A DNA stretch of 64,000 nt from JAJAZB01 sp964244295 (GTDB lineage Bacteria > Bacteroidota > Bacteroidia > Cytophagales > Spirosomataceae). Below the pieces are notes generated by a model, which ran no database searches, was not told where the DNA came from, and saw only the letters and a list, made by a program, of their open reading frames with translations. Positions 8,750 to 17,129 of the stretch are shown here, piece after piece. The stretch lies in the NCBI GenBank assembly GCA_964244295.1, contig CAXTIG010000002.1, positions 124,001-188,000 of the forward strand. Direction: 5' to 3'. Each line of letters begins with the position of its first letter. The first letter of the stretch is position 1. A program made the position numbers and the translations under genes.

Positions 8750-8761
8750 TAATTAGTACTT
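8750..8761. repeat. 12-bp direct repeat, copy 1 (TAATTAGTACTT)
   Basis: Identical to 9214-9225. The two copies bracket the XRE regulator gene, and both are followed within a few bases by TAATCAG. This copy overlaps the stop codon of the gene. Confidence 0.5.
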
Positions 8762-9182
8762 AATCAGGCCTGTATTCTGTAAAGGTTTTATCACTGAAAA
8801 AAACCAGAATTCGCTCAATTATCCGTTGATTCTCCTTATCAACCAGAGCTGGGAGTTCTGCCGTAGAAGACACTTGAGATAAAGGCTTCTTTTTACCCAC
8901 GGTACGAGAAAGCTCTGGAGTGCTTGGCCGATGTAAAATTGGTGAAGTGATAGGAGAAATTAAGCTCTCCTGGTTTTGATCAAGAAGCCAGTCATACGTG
9001 AATTCTGGAAAGCGGGTCACAATCTTTTGAATAATTTCAAGACTTGGCCTGTTCCGCCCGGACAGGATATGAGAAATGCTCGAACGCTGTACACCTATTT
9101 CATCTGCAAACTGAGACGGTGTCATCTGGCGGTCAGCAATAATTAATTTAACTTTGTCATTTAAATCGAGTAATGCTGCCAT
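8760..9182 (-). CDS. XRE-family helix-turn-helix regulator
   Basis: The product has 140 residues. An N-terminal Cro/CI-type HTH (about 8-65) includes MTPSQFADEIGVQRSSISHI and SGRNRPSLEIIQKIV, followed by a WLL motif common in Bacteroidota XRE proteins. The remaining ~70 residues are poorly conserved and Ser/Pro-rich, with a charged helix near the end. The gene stands alone; a perfect 32-bp hairpin begins about 40 bp upstream of its start and may bear on its own expression. No toxin or phage partner lies beside it. Its target is unknown. Confidence 0.88.
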   Translation of the reverse strand: MAALLDLNDKVKLIIADRQMTPSQFADEIGVQRSSISHILSGRNRPSLEIIQKIVTRFPEFTYDWLLDQNQESLISPITSPILHRPSTPELSRTVGKKKPLSQVSSTAELPALVDKENQRIIERILVFFSDKTFTEYRPD

Positions 9183-9213
9183 TGTGTAAATAACGATTAA
9201 GGCCCCACAAATG

Positions 9214-9225
9214 TAATTAGTACTT
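9214..9225. repeat. 12-bp direct repeat, copy 2 (TAATTAGTACTT)
   Basis: Second copy of the repeat at 8750-8761, upstream of the XRE start. It overlaps the first two bases of the hairpin at 9224-9290. Confidence 0.5.
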
Positions 9226-9290
9226 TTGATTAATCAGTCTAATTGAACAATGTAAAAATTACATTGTTCAATTAGACTGATTAATCAAAA
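9224..9290. repeat. Perfect 32-bp inverted repeat with 3-nt loop
   Basis: The arms 9224-9255 and 9259-9290 are exact reverse complements, separated by AAA. The repeat is AT-rich and lies between the dapD stop (9315) and the XRE start (9182), both on the minus strand. It may act as a dapD terminator (the outer bases are T4/A4), an operator for the XRE protein, or both. It is unusually long and exact for a simple terminator. Confidence 0.85.
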
Positions 9291-9314
9291 AAAAGGATAC
9301 AATCTTAAATACCT

Positions 9315-10130
9315 TCATATTGACACATTATTTTCGCGAAGAGCTTGATTAAGAGAGGTTTTCAAATCAGTACTCGCTTTGCGTTTACCAATTATTAAGG
9401 CGCATGGGACCTGAAAAGTACCAGCGGGAAATAGTTTAGTTATACTGCCAGGAATTACTACAGAATCAGCAGGGACGTAGCCAACATATTCTGTTGGTGA
9501 TTCAGTGGTAACATCGACAATCTTTGAACTACCAGTAATTACTACATTAGCGCCCAACACCGCTCTTTTAGCAATGTGAGCTCCTTCTACTATGATACAG
9601 CGCGAACCAATAAACACTCCATCTTCTATTATCACAGGTGCAGCCTGAGGGGGTTCAAGCACTCCACCTATTCCAACTCCGCCACTCAGATGAACATTTT
9701 TACCAATTTGAGCACAACTACCGACTGTTGCCCATGTATCAATCATTGTTCCGGCATCCACATGGGCACCAATATTAACGTACGAAGGCATCATAATTAC
9801 TCCAGGTGCCAAATAGGATCCGTAGCGTGCTACTCCTGGAGGAACAATGCGTACTCCGAGCGATGCATAACCGGTCTTTAATTTCATCTTATCATGAAAT
9901 TCAAAAATGCCAACCTCTTCGACGATCATTGCTTGCATGGGAAAGTAAAGCAGGATTGCTTTTTTTATCCATTCATTGACTTTCCACCCCTCTTCGAAAG
10001 GTATTGCTACGCGTAATACACCCTTATCGAGTAAATCAATCGTGCTGTTTACCGCTTGGGTGTAAGCAGATTCCTTCAAAAGCGTGCGTTCTTGCCAAGC
10101 AGATTCAATAAAATACTGTAGATCGTTCAT
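9315..10130 (-). CDS. dapD: 2,3,4,5-tetrahydropyridine-2,6-dicarboxylate N-succinyltransferase
   Basis: 271 residues, normal for DapD, which transfers succinyl from succinyl-CoA to tetrahydrodipicolinate in the lysine/diaminopimelate pathway. The central left-handed beta-helix is seen as hexapeptide repeats (VGSCAQIGKNVHLSGGVGIG and IIEDGVFIGSRCIIVEGA), preceded by RIVPPGVARYGSYLAPGVI. The start is the ATG at 10130. Unlike the GC-rich genes elsewhere, its codon use is AT-rich, like the XRE and gapA genes around it. It appears monocistronic. Confidence 0.95.
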   Translation of the reverse strand: MNDLQYFIESAWQERTLLKESAYTQAVNSTIDLLDKGVLRVAIPFEEGWKVNEWIKKAILLYFPMQAMIVEEVGIFEFHDKMKLKTGYASLGVRIVPPGVARYGSYLAPGVIMMPSYVNIGAHVDAGTMIDTWATVGSCAQIGKNVHLSGGVGIGGVLEPPQAAPVIIEDGVFIGSRCIIVEGAHIAKRAVLGANVVITGSSKIVDVTTESPTEYVGYVPADSVVIPGSITKLFPAGTFQVPCALIIGKRKASTDLKTSLNQALRENNVSI

Positions 10131-10735
10131 TGTTGAAGACTAAGGGGTTTGACGTGCAAAATAGAGGATAACCTCCAAACAGAATTCTATATTCAATCGT
10201 TTTATGATAAAAAGATGACAGTAAAATATGAAATAGTACTTTATGTAAAGTTATTTAAAATCTTGAAAATCAATATATTAGATAAATTTATTTGAAACGT
10301 CAAAATATTGTTTGTCGTCGTTAATTTGGTGTAAGATTCTATTAGAGGGTTCCTCCCCTACTTAATCGCTCGAATCGACTCGGTCAAGAATAAAACTTGG
10401 CTCTCTGCCGTTGGACATCCTCTGCGCTGATATTTGGAGTGCAAGGCCATTGCCGGTCAGCAGCGGGTTGGCGTAGCCACAGCGAGTGACTAACATATTC
10501 ATCCATAAACGTATCGCTCCTCACTCCTAACCATCTCACGGCGAAAATACAAAAGCCTTTTAGTACGCAAGGATATAACCTATTAATTTTAGCAATATAA
10601 TCTTTAGAAGCCCATTGTTAATTAGTTTAATGCTAATAAAATTTTTTTTTACTAATTTTATTTTATATTCTCTCGACTTCTTATTTAGTATTTTATGCCC
10701 TATTATTGCGGCCTGAAACTTCACTTACATAATCA
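10131..10735. other. 605-bp intergenic region with a GC-richer core
   Basis: The outer parts (10131-10340 and 10560-10700) are very AT-rich, with poly-A/T tracts. The middle (about 10340-10560) has noticeably higher GC. On the minus strand the middle contains a 40-codon frame (10384-10506). Toward the right, TATTATTG at 10701-10708 resembles a -7 box (7 of 8) and is a candidate gapA promoter. No RNA gene was recognised. Confidence 0.5.
10384..10506 (-). CDS. Possible small protein, 40 residues
   Basis: ATG at 10506 to TGA at 10384. The product is rich in Trp, Arg and Gln (SHSLWLRQPAADRQWP) and no family was recognised. A GAGGAG stretch lies 12-17 nt upstream of the ATG. It sits in a GC-richer island within an AT-rich gap, which could mark a remnant of a larger gene. 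The call rests only on frame length and composition. Confidence 0.2.
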   Translation of the reverse strand: MDEYVSHSLWLRQPAADRQWPCTPNISAEDVQRQRAKFYS

Positions 10736-11731
10736 ATGGCCAAAATTAAAGTTGCTATTAACGGGTTCGGCCGCATCGGACGACTTTCATTCAGGAAACT
10801 TCTTGAGAATGAGAACATTGAAGTTGTGGCTATCAACGACCTAACTGATAACGCTACTCTAGCCCACTTGCTGAAGTATGATTCCATCCATGGTCGCTTT
10901 AATGGACAAATAAGCTCAGATCAAGACAGTATTACGGTAAATGGTCAACGTATCCACGCCTTTGCTGAACGTGATCCCAAGCAATTGCCCTGGAAATCTT
11001 TGCAAGTTGACGTGGTACTCGAGTCCACTGGACGTTTCGTTGATGAAGCTGGTGCTGGGCAGCATTTACAGGCTGGTTGTAAAAAAGTCATTATTTCAGC
11101 CCCTGCCAAAGGAAATGTTCCAACTGTTGTATTAGGAGTAAACGATAATACATTAGTAGGAACCGAGCAGATTATTTCAAATGCATCCTGCACGACGAAC
11201 TGCCTTGCTCCAATGGCGAAAGTGCTGGATGATACATTTGGAATCGAAAAAGGATTCATGACCACGGTGCATGCATACACAGCCGATCAGAATCTCCAAG
11301 ATGCCCCACATAGTGATTTAAGGCGTGCCCGAGCAGCGGCCCTTTCCATTGTTCCTACCTCAACGGGTGCAGCAAAAGCAATCGGATTAGTTTTACCAAA
11401 TCTGAAAGGGAGATTAGATGGAAACGCACTACGCGTACCCATCCCAGATGGGTCACTGACTGATCTAACTGTACTATTAAAACGCAGTGTGACCTCGGAA
11501 GAAATCAATGCCGCCATGAAATCGGCAGCAGATGGTCCATTGAAAGGAATTCTTGAATATGCGACTGACCCGTTGGTTTCTTCCGATATCGTAGGTAACC
11601 CTCATTCCTGTATCTTCGACTCTGAGCTTACAACTGCTTCAGGTACTCTCGCCAAAGTAGTAGGCTGGTATGATAACGAATATGGATACTCAAGTCGTGT
11701 AGCTGACTTGATTGCGAAGGTCGGTGCATAG
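10736..11731 (+). CDS. gapA: Glyceraldehyde-3-phosphate dehydrogenase, type I
   Basis: 331 residues. It converts glyceraldehyde-3-phosphate with NAD and phosphate to 1,3-bisphosphoglycerate in glycolysis. The Rossmann fold opens with INGFGRIGR. The catalytic Cys is Cys152 in SNASCTTNCLAP. HAYTADQNLQD, the RAAALSIVPTSTGAAKA segment and the C-terminal WYDNEYGYS are all typical. Asp is present in the NAD-selective position (AINDLTD). A strong terminator follows, so the gene is probably monocistronic. Confidence 0.97.
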   Translation: MAKIKVAINGFGRIGRLSFRKLLENENIEVVAINDLTDNATLAHLLKYDSIHGRFNGQISSDQDSITVNGQRIHAFAERDPKQLPWKSLQVDVVLESTGRFVDEAGAGQHLQAGCKKVIISAPAKGNVPTVVLGVNDNTLVGTEQIISNASCTTNCLAPMAKVLDDTFGIEKGFMTTVHAYTADQNLQDAPHSDLRRARAAALSIVPTSTGAAKAIGLVLPNLKGRLDGNALRVPIPDGSLTDLTVLLKRSVTSEEINAAMKSAADGPLKGILEYATDPLVSSDIVGNPHSCIFDSELTTASGTLAKVVGWYDNEYGYSSRVADLIAKVGA

Positions 11732-11739
11732 TTTGTACT

Positions 11740-11776
11740 AAGAAAAAGGCCGACTCTAAGAGTCGGCCTTTTTCTT
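11740..11776. terminator. Bidirectional terminator between gapA and folC
   Basis: A long stem with core GGCCGACTCT / AGAGTCGGCC is flanked by A5 on one side and T5 on the other, so it can stop transcription from both convergent genes. It touches the folC stop codon. Confidence 0.9.
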
Positions 11777-13064
11777 AGAGTATATTTAGTTCGCCAACAA
11801 GATAAGAACTGCCAGTAATAAGAATAAAATCATTTGACTCGCAGTGTGTAAATGCCCAATCATATGCGTCGTTAACATTAGCAATTATTATTCCTTTTAA
11901 GCCTATCTCGCTTGCAAGCAGATATAGTTCTTCCGCAGGTAATGCGCGTGGAGAGGCTGCATTACAAAAAATATACTTCGCATTTTTAGGAAGTAAGCGC
12001 AAAATCGATGCTACCTCTTTGTCTTTCGCAAAACCCACGATCACCCATAATATAGAGAAAGAGTAGAATTGAAGCGTAGATAACACAGCTTCAATCCCTG
12101 ACAGATTATGAGCAGCATCAACGTAAACATCGGGTTTATTATAGAGTTTTTGCCAACGTCCTTTTAAGCCAGTCAGTGTGGTTGTATTGCTTAGTCCGGC
12201 TTGAATAGAGTTATGGGAAAGTGAGAAACCTGCTGAATGTAGTAGTTGGAGTGCCACCAGTACAGCAGGCAGATTTAGTGCTTGATACCGCCCTAAAAGT
12301 TGGAGCGGATACGTTTGAAACCCATCTTTATGCGCTTTTAATGTCACGAGGAGCACATCACGCACTTGTTCTATTTTATGCAAGCTGAACGCCTCCCAAC
12401 TTAGAAAAAGGGGGGCTTTTTGTCGCTTCGCGACATCTGTAAAAACAGATATGGTTTCCTGCTGGAACGCTCCAATAACTACCGGGGTCGCTGTTTTAAT
12501 TATCCCTGCTTTCTCGACAGCAATCTCCGCCAGAGTGTTCCCCAATAGTAGCGTATGGTCTAAACTAATGTTGGTGATAATACTAACCAGGGGTGAAATA
12601 ATGTTTGTTGAATCCAACCGGCCCCCTAAACCCACCTCAACAATGGCAATATCTACGCGTTGGCGACTGAATTCATAAAATGCCATTCCGACCGTAAGCT
12701 CAAAGAAAGAAAGTTTTAATTCCAGTAGTACAGAACGGTTCTGCTCAACGAAACTGATTACTTTTTCTTCAGCCATAGGCTGGCCATTGATGCGGATTCG
12801 CTCTCGAAAGTCTTTGAGGTGAGGCGACGTATAAAGTCCAACTTTGTATCCGGCCGATTGAAGCACCGCCGCGAGCATATGCGATGTGCTACCCTTCCCG
12901 TTTGTCCCCCCAACGTGTACCGAGCGAAACATTCGGTGAGGATTTCCAAGATACTCACAAAACGCAACTGTATTTTCCAGGCCTGGGTTGATCGCTGACG
13001 CTCCATCCCGATGAAAAACCGGCAGTTGCTCGTATAGAAAGGTGATGGTTTCCTGATAGTTCAT
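11775..13064 (-). CDS. folC: Folylpolyglutamate / dihydrofolate synthase
   Basis: 429 residues from the ATG at 13064; a longer frame reaches 13139 but its extra residues do not resemble the family, while MNYQETITFLYEQLP is the usual beginning. A Mur-ligase-type ATP-binding loop, GGTNGKGSTSHM, and YTSPHLKDFRERI are clear, followed by VEVGLGGRLDSTNI. It adds glutamate to dihydropteroate or folates. It is the last gene of a leftward cluster after the TonB-like gene (81-bp gap), an unusual partner for a folate enzyme. Confidence 0.95.
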   Translation of the reverse strand: MNYQETITFLYEQLPVFHRDGASAINPGLENTVAFCEYLGNPHRMFRSVHVGGTNGKGSTSHMLAAVLQSAGYKVGLYTSPHLKDFRERIRINGQPMAEEKVISFVEQNRSVLLELKLSFFELTVGMAFYEFSRQRVDIAIVEVGLGGRLDSTNIISPLVSIITNISLDHTLLLGNTLAEIAVEKAGIIKTATPVVIGAFQQETISVFTDVAKRQKAPLFLSWEAFSLHKIEQVRDVLLVTLKAHKDGFQTYPLQLLGRYQALNLPAVLVALQLLHSAGFSLSHNSIQAGLSNTTTLTGLKGRWQKLYNKPDVYVDAAHNLSGIEAVLSTLQFYSFSILWVIVGFAKDKEVASILRLLPKNAKYIFCNAASPRALPAEELYLLASEIGLKGIIIANVNDAYDWAFTHCESNDFILITGSSYLVGELNIL

Positions 13065-13145
13065 AAAAAAAGGGCTTACCCGACAAAGGTAAGTCCCCGG
13101 TGGCAAAACGTGAAGTGAGCAAATTAATGGAGGCCGCAAATAAAT

Positions 13146-14114
13146 TTACCGTGCATTTAACCGAAAGGTAATCGTACCGGTCGATTTAGCTGGACGCGCC
13201 CCACTAGCGTTGGTAGGTACAAAGGATAGTTTTTCAACTGCGCTTTTATACAATTCAGCAACAGACTGGCTCACTGTTTTTTCAATGATCTTGACCGAAA
13301 TCAAATCTCCCTGAGCGTCAACCGAAATTTGGAGCACAATCTTACCCGTTTCGGATGAAGGATCTCTGACAATCGGTTTACTTGTCCAGGCCCAGCCGGT
13401 AAGACTCAATGAAGACCCTCCTGAACCGCCCCCCGAACCCCCGCCTGTACCCGGATTTCCGTACAATCCCTTCGCATCCAGTTTTCCCTGGGGATCCCCT
13501 TTATCTCCTACCCCACTCGCGTCATCTCCATTGCTGTTTCCACCCGGGTTCGGACTTGAGCCAGTCGTTCCATTCCCGCCTGAATTTGAACCGGAGGCTC
13601 CATTTCCTTTCTTATAAAGTGCTTTCGTGTCCACTTGCCTGACTGGGGGAGCCGGAGGTGCTTCAACTGGTTTGACAACGGGTTCAGGTCTTGGCTCCGG
13701 TTTATTGACGGGGTCTGGTTTACGTACTGGCTTTTCCGCAACCTTAACCGGACTTTCTACTTTGCTGGCGATGGTTGGCTCCTCTTCAATTTTTACCGGC
13801 TTAGTCCGAGTCGGGCGAGGCGTAACCGGTTCTATGGGTTGAGATGGGACAACAGACGCTTTTTTCTGAGCTGGTGGCTGCGATTCATCCTTATTTTTAA
13901 GCGGGCTGGGTCGGTTACGCGTTTGAATATCTCCACTCCCAACGTTATCAAGCCCAAAATTCAACTCAATGCCTGATCCAGCATTCGGAAGTGCCGTGAT
14001 TCGCCAGGCATTTAAAAAAAGCAGTAACAAGAAAAGCAGTACGTAGAAAATACTGGTAATAGCAAAGGCCAACCGCTGATTCTCACGCTCGAGAGAAGAA
14101 AGATTTGTTTGCAT
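13146..14114 (-). CDS. TonB/TolA-like energy transducer
   Basis: 322 residues; the ATG at 14114 is preferred over 14138. There is one N-terminal membrane segment (about residues 16-36) after a short cytoplasmic tail. A long Pro/Lys/Glu-rich stretch follows, then a Gly/Ser/Asn-rich linker (about 170-225) and a C-terminal domain with KIVLQISVDAQGDLISVKII, resembling the TonB C-terminal fold. It would span the periplasm from the inner membrane. No ExbB/ExbD genes lie beside it. The gene is 60 bp downstream of the HU-SPOR gene in the same direction. Confidence 0.85.
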   Translation of the reverse strand: MQTNLSSLERENQRLAFAITSIFYVLLFLLLLFLNAWRITALPNAGSGIELNFGLDNVGSGDIQTRNRPSPLKNKDESQPPAQKKASVVPSQPIEPVTPRPTRTKPVKIEEEPTIASKVESPVKVAEKPVRKPDPVNKPEPRPEPVVKPVEAPPAPPVRQVDTKALYKKGNGASGSNSGGNGTTGSSPNPGGNSNGDDASGVGDKGDPQGKLDAKGLYGNPGTGGGSGGGSGGSSLSLTGWAWTSKPIVRDPSSETGKIVLQISVDAQGDLISVKIIEKTVSQSVAELYKSAVEKLSFVPTNASGARPAKSTGTITFRLNAR

Positions 14115-14174
14115 GGTAAAAACTGATTTGGTTTTCAAATCAGATCAGGAGAATTGCCGAGACTAAACGGAAGG

Positions 14175-15332
14175 TCACAACCTGTTTTTTAGAATCCAAA
14201 CGTTGTTTCCGTAGATGCCCCGGATTTGGTCTGCCAGATTTTTGGCCTCGGAGAGGGACTGACTGCTCCCGGCAGACACCTTGATTAATCCTTTGTTGAT
14301 TGGAAAAAGCAGTTGTGCATCCGAGTATCCCTGCTGCTCCAGGCTTTTTTGTAGTTTCAATGCATTGACTTTCTTCCCAAAACCTCCTGCAACGACAAAA
14401 TAACGCTGTACTTTCAAGGATATTTCTTTAAAACCAACTTTGACTGCCATCGGAATCACCAACGCTTTACCATGCTTCAGTGGCATTGCGACTGGTGCCC
14501 CAGTAAAAGAACTTGGAGAAAGGGCCCCGGTAGTTGGTGCCGGATCGGGGATGGAATGGCGAATGGTCAGATCAATCTCTGTGTAATCGGAGGTATCGGT
14601 CACGACGGGTTGATGAGTTGGTTTGGCAGAAATGCTCTCCTTGATCTGGGGTGATTTATGAACCCACTCCGGCACCCCGAAAATTGAAAGGGGGTTCAAA
14701 CTGCTTAGTGATGAATCACTACGGTCGAACCAAATCCATCCAATCAGACTCAGTGTGATCACGCCAATGGATGCCGCCACATTGGGCAAGGACAGCCAAC
14801 GACGGCGCTCACCAATTGGTACTACCTTTATCTCGGTTGTGGCAACTACCTCCTGAACAGCCACTTCCTGCATTGGTGGTCTTGGCGAAGAACTGCCCAG
14901 AGGAAGAACTTTACGGACCCTCCCCGTCAAAACCGATGTCAGCCCAAAGCTTTCGGCGTGAAAATTAATTCGCAGATCCGGCTCAAAAACGAGTTTACCC
15001 TCGGTATTGAGCGTAAACACTCCCAAATTTTCAAAGCGGAAACTCTTGCGGAGTTTCAACTCCTTCCAGATGTGTTCAGAAAAAGATCGGATCTTCAACA
15101 GTGCTTCATCCCGCGACTTTTGCTCCTTCGCCGCCACGTAACTCGATAGTAACCCATCGTCGAACTGCAAAATTTCATTAAAGGCGATGCGTTTGCGCGG
15201 CGGCAGCAGCGATGCATTTTGCTCGTGCAGGGTGGCGCTGTGAAAATTGGTGATGAATCCACCCAAGTCGGGCACCACCACGCAATCCTGCTCAAAAAGC
15301 AGGTTTTTGATGTGTTCAGGGATAGAAGGCAT
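14175..15332 (-). CDS. Membrane protein with HU-CCDC81 and SPOR domains
   Basis: 385 residues from ATG 15332, where family-like sequence begins (MPSIPEHIKNLLFEQDCVVV). Residues 1-60 and 65-130 match the pair of CCDC81-type bacterial HU domains (VPDLGGFITNF, KRIAFNEILQFDDGLL, FENLGVFTLN). One membrane helix lies at about 183-202. A linker then leads to a SPOR domain at about 310-383 (RYFVVAGGFGKKVNALKLQ), which in other proteins binds denuded glycan strands at division sites. The layout puts an HU-like, possibly DNA-binding, domain in the cytoplasm and a peptidoglycan-binding domain in the periplasm. Confidence 0.88.
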   Translation of the reverse strand: MPSIPEHIKNLLFEQDCVVVPDLGGFITNFHSATLHEQNASLLPPRKRIAFNEILQFDDGLLSSYVAAKEQKSRDEALLKIRSFSEHIWKELKLRKSFRFENLGVFTLNTEGKLVFEPDLRINFHAESFGLTSVLTGRVRKVLPLGSSSPRPPMQEVAVQEVVATTEIKVVPIGERRRWLSLPNVAASIGVITLSLIGWIWFDRSDSSLSSLNPLSIFGVPEWVHKSPQIKESISAKPTHQPVVTDTSDYTEIDLTIRHSIPDPAPTTGALSPSSFTGAPVAMPLKHGKALVIPMAVKVGFKEISLKVQRYFVVAGGFGKKVNALKLQKSLEQQGYSDAQLLFPINKGLIKVSAGSSQSLSEAKNLADQIRGIYGNNVWILKNRL

Positions 15333-15429
15333 GGGCGAGGGAGGTTGAGGATGCACAGTGTCGGAAAGGTACTGATTCCTGAAAATAAAATCAATGCTGT
15401 CGCACTGGCCTTTTCCCTCCACTCCTGCC

Positions 15430-17103
15430 TTAGAACGAGTACGATGCCCCGATTACAAAATTCAACCCTTGCCGCTGGTAGTAGAGGTAGCGTTCGTAAT
15501 TTTTTGAAAACAAGTTGTTTAACGAAACAGACGCTGCTAATTGCTCGGTCAGCAGGTAGGTCGTCTTGAGGTTTACGTCGAGAATGTTGGGCAAATCAAT
15601 AACGCGGTTACTCACAAAATTTTTCCCAGTCAATCCGGCCAGAAAGTAGGCATCGGCTCCGAGCAGTAGTTTTTTGGAAAACGACACTGAATTTGTCCAC
15701 GTTGCGGTGAACGAGGGCCGGTGCCAGGGTTTTTCGAGCGTACTCAAGTCGTACCCGTAGGCATTGAGCAACAGCGAGGAACGCCAGCGTTCACTCTGCT
15801 CGTAGTTTAGCTGACCCGATACGTTGAGTACGTTCGATGTGCCTGCGTCATACAGGATTTCAAAGCGCGACGTATCGGGTTTGGCATTGTTGAACACGTA
15901 AAAATTTCGGTACGTGGCATAGCCAGCCCGAACCTCAAAGCTGACCTGCTGAGTAACCTGACCCTTTGAGCCAGCGTAAAACTCCCGGAGTTTGTTCGAA
16001 TTGAGTAGCCCTACCTTCCGTCCCAGAAACTCATTTTCGCTCAAAAAACCAGTCAGTGTGTTCCGAGCCAGGTCGCCGTCGAAGCCAGCAAAAAAATGGA
16101 TGTTTTCGATGGGCATGAGGTCGAGGTTGACTATGGGATACCCGTGCGTGGCCGAGATTTTCTGGCGGGCATCGGTCTCGTGTACGGCATTGAAGCCAAC
16201 GGTCACGTTGACGGTACCGCTTTTAAATTGAAAACTCGGGTGTACCCGGAAGAAATTCCGCTTGTCGACTAGGCTGTCGGTGCGTTGCGTGAGGTACGCG
16301 TCGGCTTTCAAATGAGCCAGAAACTGCTCGCTGATGGGCCAGGTTGCCTTCAGGTTGGTACCCCAGTCGATTTCTGCGGCGTTCGTGCGGGAACTGAGCG
16401 ACGTGAGTTTCGTACGAAGGGAATAATCGATGGTCGCGTCTTTGTTGGTGTTTTCAATCCCGGCCCCCACCGAAATCGTACTCAACACCTGTTCAAGGCG
16501 TCGTCGCTCCGGTGTCGGTACGTTTGGCCCCCGACGGTAGCCATAAAAGAAAAATTGCTCCCGGTCAAACCCCAGGTTGCCGGTAAGCTTGTACGAATTG
16601 CCGACGTATTTTCCATTCAGCGAGAATTCCTGCTGGTTGGAAGCCGAGTTTTTCCCATCAACGGGGCCGGTGGCGGCGGAGTTGTGCCGGGCTTTGATGG
16701 TCAGGCCATACGGCAAATCGGAGCGGGAATTGAGAATGCCTTCGGCCATGAACCGGCCATAATTGCCAGCCCCGATTTTAATGAAGTTCGAATACCCAGA
16801 TTCCGCCGTCGCCGACTCGGGAAGGCCCTGCACGCTGGGATTGAATCGGGGATTTCCAATGCTCAACTTCCGATCCGGAAATTGGTATGTCAGTTTCGTT
16901 TTTTCTTTCGGAGCCGTCAGAGAAGGCATTTTTTCGACATTCCGATTTTGCTGGGGAAGGTCGATTTTCCGATCTTTTTCAATCGTAATCTCGGCATCCT
17001 CCACCTGTCCCTCTGCCGGTACCACGGTACCTTTCGGTTTTTGAGCAAAGCTGGCCAGCGAAAAAAACAAGGTGACCGGCAGGATACAATGGCGTAACAA
17101 CAT
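15430..17103 (-). CDS. Outer-membrane beta-barrel protein, TonB-receptor-like
   Basis: 557 residues. A signal peptide (1-20, ending ASFAQ) is followed by a Glu/Pro-rich, disordered region. From about residue 100 there are alternating amphipathic strands rich in Tyr, Phe, Asn and Ser, ending in the aromatic FVIGASYSF, typical of an outer-membrane barrel. It resembles the barrel of TonB-dependent receptors, but no plug domain was recognised. It starts 26 bp after the large TPR gene and is followed by the HU-SPOR gene, so the products may work together in the envelope. The substrate is unknown. Confidence 0.8.
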   Translation of the reverse strand: MLLRHCILPVTLFFSLASFAQKPKGTVVPAEGQVEDAEITIEKDRKIDLPQQNRNVEKMPSLTAPKEKTKLTYQFPDRKLSIGNPRFNPSVQGLPESATAESGYSNFIKIGAGNYGRFMAEGILNSRSDLPYGLTIKARHNSAATGPVDGKNSASNQQEFSLNGKYVGNSYKLTGNLGFDREQFFFYGYRRGPNVPTPERRRLEQVLSTISVGAGIENTNKDATIDYSLRTKLTSLSSRTNAAEIDWGTNLKATWPISEQFLAHLKADAYLTQRTDSLVDKRNFFRVHPSFQFKSGTVNVTVGFNAVHETDARQKISATHGYPIVNLDLMPIENIHFFAGFDGDLARNTLTGFLSENEFLGRKVGLLNSNKLREFYAGSKGQVTQQVSFEVRAGYATYRNFYVFNNAKPDTSRFEILYDAGTSNVLNVSGQLNYEQSERWRSSLLLNAYGYDLSTLEKPWHRPSFTATWTNSVSFSKKLLLGADAYFLAGLTGKNFVSNRVIDLPNILDVNLKTTYLLTEQLAASVSLNNLFSKNYERYLYYQRQGLNFVIGASYSF

Positions 17104-17129
17104 AAGGAATTGACTTGGGAGGGAGGGCG

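Noticed and set aside
8573..8759. Search for a toxin or phage partner beside the XRE gene
   Set aside because: The 187 bp between the insertion sequence and the XRE stop hold no start-to-stop frame of useful length.
16285..17097. 270-codon plus-strand frame opposite the beta-barrel gene
   Set aside because: It lies opposite a gene with a clear signal peptide and barrel C-terminus; no independent support.
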